Part shown: one piece after another, positions 58,297-64,000 of the stretch | Layout of the letters: the number at the start of each line of letters is the position of its first letter | Position numbering within the stretch: the stretch's first letter is position 1 | The notes under the pieces: generated by a model | What the model was told of the DNA's origin: nothing | Seen by the model: only the letters and a program-made list of their open reading frames with translations | The model's database searches: none | Made by a program: the position numbers and the translations under genes | NCBI RefSeq assembly: GCF_020379485.1 | Contig: NC_063439.1 | Span: 15,629,188-15,693,187 of the forward strand | Length of the DNA: 64,000 nt | Origin: Brassica napus | Taxonomy: Eukaryota; Streptophyta; Magnoliopsida; Brassicales; Brassicaceae | Reading direction: 5' to 3'

Positions 58297-59580
58297 TCCA
58301 GGTAAGTCGTCTACAGCCAGACGACTTCCAGGTAAGTCGTCTACAGCCAGACGACTTCCCAAATAAGTCGTCTGACGAACAGATCTGGAAAAAAACTCGA
58401 TGTCATACCTTAAATTGGTGAGATAAGTTCCTTATCATACATAAGGCTTCTCCAAGCACACAGAATCACAAACGAAAGTCACCCACCCATAATCGTTAGC
58501 TTCTATGACTCTATGAACCATAAAAATTTTAGAATCAAAATCTTGGGTATTTTTAGCTCATTGTGGAGAGAAAGTGAGAGATATGTTGTGTTTAGTTCAC
58601 AAGAATGGAAAAAGAAGAAGTGTAAATCGATTTTGGGAGCATTAAGAGCTTCAAATTGGTTGTTCATGGTGGTTGTGGTATTGATGACAATGGCAATCTT
58701 GTAATTACTTGAAGATGATGAGGGTAAGAGAGTAAAAATGTCATTTTCGAAAAAAAAAAAAAAAAATTGATGGCATTTTCGTAAATTATATGAACTTGTG
58801 GGGTGAATAGGGCAAAACCAATTTTCATAAAAAAAAAAGAGGTTAGTTTTGTGTTTGACTTTAAGTTGTAGGTCAATTTTGCAAAAACCCCTATTTTTAA
58901 TTAGTACAAAATTAAGGTTACAACTTTTTAAATGATCCTCGATTGATATATAGGGAATTAATACATTGTGGATATCATGCATGTTAAACTAACCGAACAT
59001 GTTCTTAATATGTTGACTTTGTATCTACTAAGTCTACGGAGTCAGAGTCTCAGAAAATGACATTGCAAACCCATCTCTTTCTCTATAGGAAAGAGTTTGT
59101 ATTTCTCGGGAGTTCTCGGAAAGTCTTGTGTGGAACTATTCTAAATGCAAAAGAAATAGTTTTATTATTTGTATGTTTTGAGATAATCAGAACTCAGCGG
59201 ATATGGAAATTTTTACCCAACGATGTGGAAATGATTTAGTTTTTTTTTTTTTTTGGCAGCGGAAATAAATTTAGTATATATATTGACATTAGTATATAAA
59301 TATAAAGGAATATTCTTGTGTGACTTTTTTATCGCTATCGTGTATGCATGAGATGTAGTTCTAGATCCAAAAGTTAATGAAAATATTTCAATAATGCCTC
59401 CTCATTCACCAATCCAGAGGTTTTATGAACATAAATCACAAAATATTTTTGGCATGAATAATGAAATGTTACACTCTACAAAAGCAACAAAAGTCATTAG
59501 TAATACAGTAATGATTTTAGGCAAAAACAAAAAAAAACACAAATGTGTTACTTTAGTTTTGACAGAGATAGTTTAAAGAT

Positions 59581-60756
59581 GGGAAAATTTTATGTTTACT
59601 ACTTTCGTGCTATCACTTTTCATCTTTACCACCACTAAAAATATATTTTTCAAAAATATATTTTTCAAATGACAAAAGACTATTATGCTCTTGTTCTTTA
59701 TATATATAATAAATAAAAATTTAAATAAATAAAAATTTAAATAAATAAAAATAATAAAAATAAATTTTTTTATTTTTTTTTCGAATTATACTATTTCGAA
59801 ATTCAAATCCTAAAACTCAACTCTAAACCATAAACCATTAATCTTAAACTTTTGTTTTAAATACGAACCCTAAACCTAAACCATCAATCCTAAACCCTAT
59901 AATTTTTTTTTGAAATATGAACCCTAAACCCTGAAACATCAACTCTAAACCCTAAATCCCGAAACATCAGCTCTAAACTCTAAACCCTAAACCTTCAACT
60001 CTAAACACTAAAACATCAACTCTAAACCCTAAACTATCAACACTAAACCCTAAATCCTAAGAAATTAACCCTAAACCCTAAAACATCAACTCTAAACCCT
60101 AAACCTTCAACTATAAACCCTAAACTCTAAACCTTAAAACCCTAGAGTTGATGTTTTAGGGTTTAGATTTGAAGGTTTAGGGTTTTAGGGTTTACATTTA
60201 TGGTTTAGAGTTGATGTTTTAGGGTTTAGATTTGAAGGTTTAGGGTTTTAGGGTTTAGAGTTTGAATTTCAGAAAAATATAGGGTTTAGGGTTTAAGTTT
60301 AGGTTTTAGAGTTGATGTTTTAGGGTTTAGATTTGAAGGTTTAGGATTTAGGGTTTAGTGTTGATGTTTCGGGGTTTAGGGTTTAGAGTTGATGTTTTAT
60401 GGTTAAGGGTTTAGAGTTGATGATTTAGGGTTTAGAGTTGATGTTTTAAGTTTAGATTTAGGGTTTGGGGTTTAGAGTTGATGTTTTAGGGTTTAGATTT
60501 GAATGTTTAGGGTTTAGAGTTGATGTTTTGGATTTAGGGTTTAGAGTTGATGTTTCATGGTTTAGGGTTTTGAGTTGATGATTTAGGGTTTAAAGTTGAT
60601 GTTTTGAATTTAAATTAATTAACCATATGTTTTTTTTTGTCAAAGTTAATCAAAAATTTATAAATATATTTTACACTTCATTAAATATAATGGTAAAATT
60701 GGTTAATGAAAAAATGAAAAGTGGTACTTTAAAAATGATATATTTTACAAATTCCC
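59581..60756. mobile_element. TIR element with telomere-like repeats in both senses
   Basis: Left end GGGAAAATTTTATG and right end (inward) GGGAATTTGTAAAATATATC, with a shared inner block CACTTTTCAT, form imperfect terminal inverts; no clear 9-bp target duplication was found. The interior 59815-60140 is degenerate AAACCCTAAA with ATCAACTCT spacers, and 60140-60600 is the inverse, TTTAGGGTTTAGAGTTGATG. Together they make a repeat-built foldback. A MULE-type MITE is the likeliest identity; an interstitial telomere relic is less likely because of the spacers and TIRs. Confidence 0.6.
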
Positions 60757-61044
60757 TTTTTTTAGGGTATATTAACCATGATACAATCTGACAAAATTAC
60801 GGTCTCTCTTTCTCGTTTTCAATTTTTTTTTGTTGTTAAATTATGCAGATATTGTTAGCAAACTCATCATTAAATAATTTTCAGACAATAGTTATTGAGA
60901 GTTTTTAAATTAATACCAAATTGAAATTTCTCAAAAACATAAAAAACTCGAGTCAAAGTTTTACATTGAGAAGTTTTTACATGAATTATCCAAGTTTTGA
61001 AAGATTTTATAATTTAATATTAATATTATTAGTGACAAATCATT

Positions 61045-62065
61045 ATTTTTTTTTTGACAAAAGGTTTACATTATATATATAAATATTACAATTTTATATT
61101 AACTAATACAAATGAAAAGGTACAATCATAAGCCTAAACCTAACTAAACCGGTTCTAACTAGACTGGTTACTACAACCAACACGGAATTGTCAGGTAAGG
61201 CCATATCACCGGAACGGAACTTTGACGCCGCAAGATGGCGGTTCACCTTTGGGTTAGCTCTCATCCACCGGAAGAATGATTCTTCTTAGATCAGAATCAG
61301 AAAATAGACCTAGCAAATGGCAATTCCTCCAAACCATAAGCGAGACCTGAGGAAAAACAGAGGAAGCCTCCATCAGAACATATCTAAGTATATTCGCTGA
61401 AGCCGGTATGAGGCCGACTTCCACGCACCACCGAAAGGAGAGAAAGAGGCTTGTTGACCAGACGAACCCACAAATCATCCCGATGTGCACCCCAATGAAG
61501 AATCCAAAGAGGTTTATTCAACCACCGGCTAAGATGCACCACTAGTGGTCACGGAGGTACATACATCACCAGAGATTGACTTGCGACTGTGAAGACTCCG
61601 GAAGCCTCCACAGTAGACAAAAACAGAAAAGACGTGAGTACGGAGAAATCTCTCCACACCATGAAGCACCGAAATCTGCAGATCTAGAAGAGATGAAGTC
61701 CAAAAGATGTACGTGCCACCATCACTAGTATGCAAGAAGACAAGAGAAAAAGAAAACCCCTGATTTCCCCGGTCCTAACCGTCGACTCTGCTGCTTACAA
61801 ATGACTGTTGAACCTCGCTGATCTTCCATATCAACCGACAGCTACCGACCACATATCCTCTGTGGTCAGATCTGAGATCGATCTCGTCTAGGAGAGCCAC
61901 ATAACCACACATATCGGAGAGCAAGTTGAGAGAAACAAATGGAGCAAAATAAAAATAGGGAGTGAGAGAGGCTCCGACGAAAACCGACGCCAGAGAAGAA
62001 AGCGGTGAGCTTTGTTTTTTTAGAAGAGAGAGGTGAGAGCATGCAGAGAAGAGTTCGGAGGTGAG
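61045..62065 (-). mobile_element. Non-LTR retroposon of about 1 kb with target duplication
   Basis: AAATCATT flanks it at 61037-61044 and 62066-62073. The left boundary is a T run (61046-61055), which is the poly-A tail of a minus-strand copy. No reverse transcriptase or long frame is present; the interior is GC-richer than the flanks and has only short frames. Size, tail and variable target duplication fit a Sadhu-type or a similarly non-autonomous retroposon, but I cannot confirm the family. Confidence 0.68.
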
Positions 62066-62073
62066 AAATCATT

Positions 62074-63071
62074 GTTGAGATACTCTTAGTGTTGATGTCT
62101 TGAAAATTTTATAAGCCCCAATTAGGTTACAAATTAACTGACAATAGGTTATTCCAATGGTTATTTCAATGGTTGAGACACTATGTTCATTTACTACCTC
62201 AACATTTATTTTTTTTTGCAAAAAATAAATATACACCCCATGACCTATATTAAAACCTCAGACTTCACCTGAAAAGGATATACCCTTCTCCTAATATTCT
62301 TAACTCCCACCATACCATGAAAAGCTTGCATATTGTACCAATCTTGATGAACCCCTGGTCAGAGATTCGATTGTCCCTGATTCTTTTGAAGGTTGACCAG
62401 ATGGTTTGAGTGATAGGGAGATCGATTCTGGTGTTGTTGATGATATAATGGATTGGATGACGATGGTTTTGGTTGATAGAAGTCAATATGGATGGTGATA
62501 TATGGGATGATCAAAAGTTGTGTAGTTGTATCTATGATCACAAGAATGAATTCTGTTTACAATGCAATCAGAGAATGAACTCTTTCGTAATCAATGTTCG
62601 AGGATTAACGAATGATTCACAGATTTTAGAAATTTTTTCACAAAAAAGGTGAATGGTTTTATTAGTGTTGACTTGGACCTTTTTATAGTCTTACAAATTG
62701 TAGAAACCGAAAATACAAAGTACAAAAATTAAGAACCTTAGAAACTAGGAATGGAGGTTTGCCTTTTGACCAGAATTAAGCAATACTTTGAACGAATCTT
62801 GGCAAGCCACGACCAGGACTTCCTGCTGACTCTCCTTTGATATTTATTGATGAGAAAGGGCTTGGAATGGACTGGTCGAATTTAGCATGAAACAGGCCCA
62901 TAGTGAATTTGTTATGATTTCTTCATGGGCTAAAAAAGGCTTATTTCACTCAGCAGCTAAACCAGCTCCGTCGCCAGTGTTACTTAGCTCATTCTGCCCC
63001 AGGCTAGTGTCATTTATCTCACTTAGATTATCCTTAGTAACCTCAGCTAGTTTCAGCTCAACTTCAGTCTC
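62074..63071. other. Intergenic DNA, no gene seen
   Basis: No supported coding region or element ends. A stretch at 62940-63060 has a less AT-rich composition and abuts the LTR; on the minus strand it would be the sequence directly after the LTR end, but it shows no primer-binding-site match. Confidence 0.5.
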
Positions 63072-64000
63072 TGTGGGAACCGAAATTCGCACCGTCGATT
63101 TTCGTAATCGGAGAAAAGTCAAGAAACCCTAACTTTCCCTGAGGTTTCGGATTCTCTGCGAGAGCCAACGACAAGTGACCAAATAAATGCGGAAAATATG
63201 AAAAGATAATAAAAAACGAATTTATAGAAAAGGTATATCTTATTTCGAATCTGCGTAACAGCGTTGCGATCACTACAAGAGATTATAAAAGCTTCATCCG
63301 CAAGAGCTGTCAGCGAATTACCTAGTTCTTGCAACCTAAAACCTTAAAACTAGTTGACTCGAAGCTCGATATCAGAAGAAGAAAAAGATACGAAAAAGGT
63401 TTTTATTTGATTTCGGACTGAACCTTATGAAAGGCTACCTACATACCCCTTTCGAGGATCAAGTCCAACATAGTTCGATTGAAAGAGTAGAACAAGAGAT
63501 CGAACTGCTTGGGCGAGTTCGTCTAGTAATCGGGTGCCACTCATAGAAACAGAGCATGTCGACAATAATGCCTAAATGTTTCTAAGTGCAGAGACTTCCA
63601 AGTCTAAAAGAATCGTCCCTTTGCCTCTTCAACCTCGACGTCCTTATATACTCGTCCTAGAGGCGGTTTGCTTTTTCCCTTTCTGCCCTTGGTCAAGTTT
63701 ATCGCTTCGCGGAAATATTCCATTTTTCTTCGATCTTCTTGTTTATCTTTCGAAACTTGTCATTTATCTTTCGAACATGAAATTTATCTTCTCCTGCATA
63801 ACAAAAGATAAACCGTCATAACGATTGGGCTTGATTTGGTATAAAATCATAAGTGGGCTCTTAGCCGCGTTTTGGTCCTTTTCGGGCCGTTATCCGACTT
63901 AAGCGTTTTTACGATTTATCGAAAGAGCGCTTCCCAAACGACATCGATTCTGAAGAAGGTTCAAATTTCTCGTATAGTGGAGGCAGTCGAGGTGTTTAGT
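63072..64000 (-). mobile_element. LTR of a gypsy-type element, cut by window end
   Basis: Begins TGTGGGAACCGAAATTCGCA, the inverse of the end of the LTR at 44520-45347 (there with single changes). Both share a TATA region (here CCTTATATACTCG at about 63642-63654) and GGTCC..TTCGGGCCGT..CCGACT blocks (near 63876-63900). Read on the minus strand it is the same orientation as a promoter-bearing LTR. The other end lies beyond base 64000. Confidence 0.7.

Larger units (their letters stand above)
54694..58891. mobile_element. MULE-like element full of palindromic GACGACTT arrays
   Basis: Perfect 9-bp target duplication TATTTTTAA at 54685-54693 and 58892-58900. Inverted ends start GGGGTTTTTGCCAAAACTAACC (left) and, inward from the right, GGGGTTTTTGCAAAATTGACC, and both arms go on with CTACAACTT and CAAAACTAACCT. 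This defines a Mutator-like element of 4198 bp. No transposase is visible. The interior holds dozens of copies of AGTCGTC/GACGACT, a 566-bp internal duplication and two sizeable foldbacks. Confidence 0.88.

Noticed and set aside
58503..58982. 159-codon minus-strand frame with runs of Phe
   Set aside because: It runs across the right TIR and the flank of the MULE; Phe runs reflect poly-A on the plus strand and there is no family match.
59815..60600. True interstitial telomere
   Set aside because: Repeats are degenerate, have regular GTTGATG spacers, run in both directions and sit inside terminal inverted repeats.

Overview
The window is plant nuclear DNA, most likely from a Brassicaceae species (Brassica or Raphanus type). 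The reasons are two spliced genes whose predicted proteins closely resemble my recollection of Arabidopsis DCL3 and the Arabidopsis nicalin-like protein, AT-rich intergenic DNA, and many short-intron and transposon features typical of this family. As I recall, both Arabidopsis orthologues lie on chromosome 3 near the centromere (At3g43920 and At3g44330), so this looks like the syntenic block opened up by transposons. The species call is inference.

Layout: a Mutator-like (MULE) element at 1472-6521 is split by a 5'-truncated L1-type LINE (2031-5405). A short MULE-type MITE follows at 7937-8476. The DCL3 gene (9244-15651, 24 predicted exons) makes the endoribonuclease that dices transposon-derived double-stranded RNA into 24-nt siRNAs; two and perhaps three of its introns appear to start with GC instead of GT. 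Next come a hAT-like MITE (16381-17306) and a nearly complete PIF/Harbinger transposon (17364-22426). The latter has an intact SANT-like ORF1, an intact extra ORF with a GRF-type zinc finger and a membrane anchor, and a broken DDE transposase. A second, more decayed PIF/Harbinger copy lies in inverse orientation (about 22430-24800). A hAT element (25065-28986, 8-bp target duplication) sits inside a fragment of a phytyl-ester-synthase-like acyltransferase and carries a tRNA-like Pol III box pair near one end.

The nicalin-like gene (32816-36490, 14 exons) is followed by a recent 3387-bp direct tandem duplication (36096-39475 and 39483-42862). It copies the last two nicalin exons, a MULE MITE and the start of a Ty3/gypsy fragment. 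From 42348 to about 48470 there are gypsy-type remnants: a dead protease region, a spacer rich in TCGATCGAC motifs, an inserted LTR, then a complete LTR abutting a truncated one.

The right third (48473-64000) has no convincing gene. Its main feature is a 4.2-kb MULE-like element (54694-58891) with a perfect 9-bp target duplication. It is packed with short palindromes of the GACGACTT...AAGTCGTC type, including a foldback with arms of about 385 nt. A TIR element filled with telomere-like repeats in both orientations, a non-LTR retroposon with target duplication, and an LTR running off the window end complete it.

Together the two host genes are ordinary housekeeping or silencing genes in a transposon-rich block. 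The most unusual material is in the transposons: the three-ORF Harbinger, the palindrome-array MULE, the hAT with tRNA-like sequence, and the tandem duplication at the end of the nicalin gene. All transposon boundaries were read by eye from terminal inverted repeats and target-site duplications.
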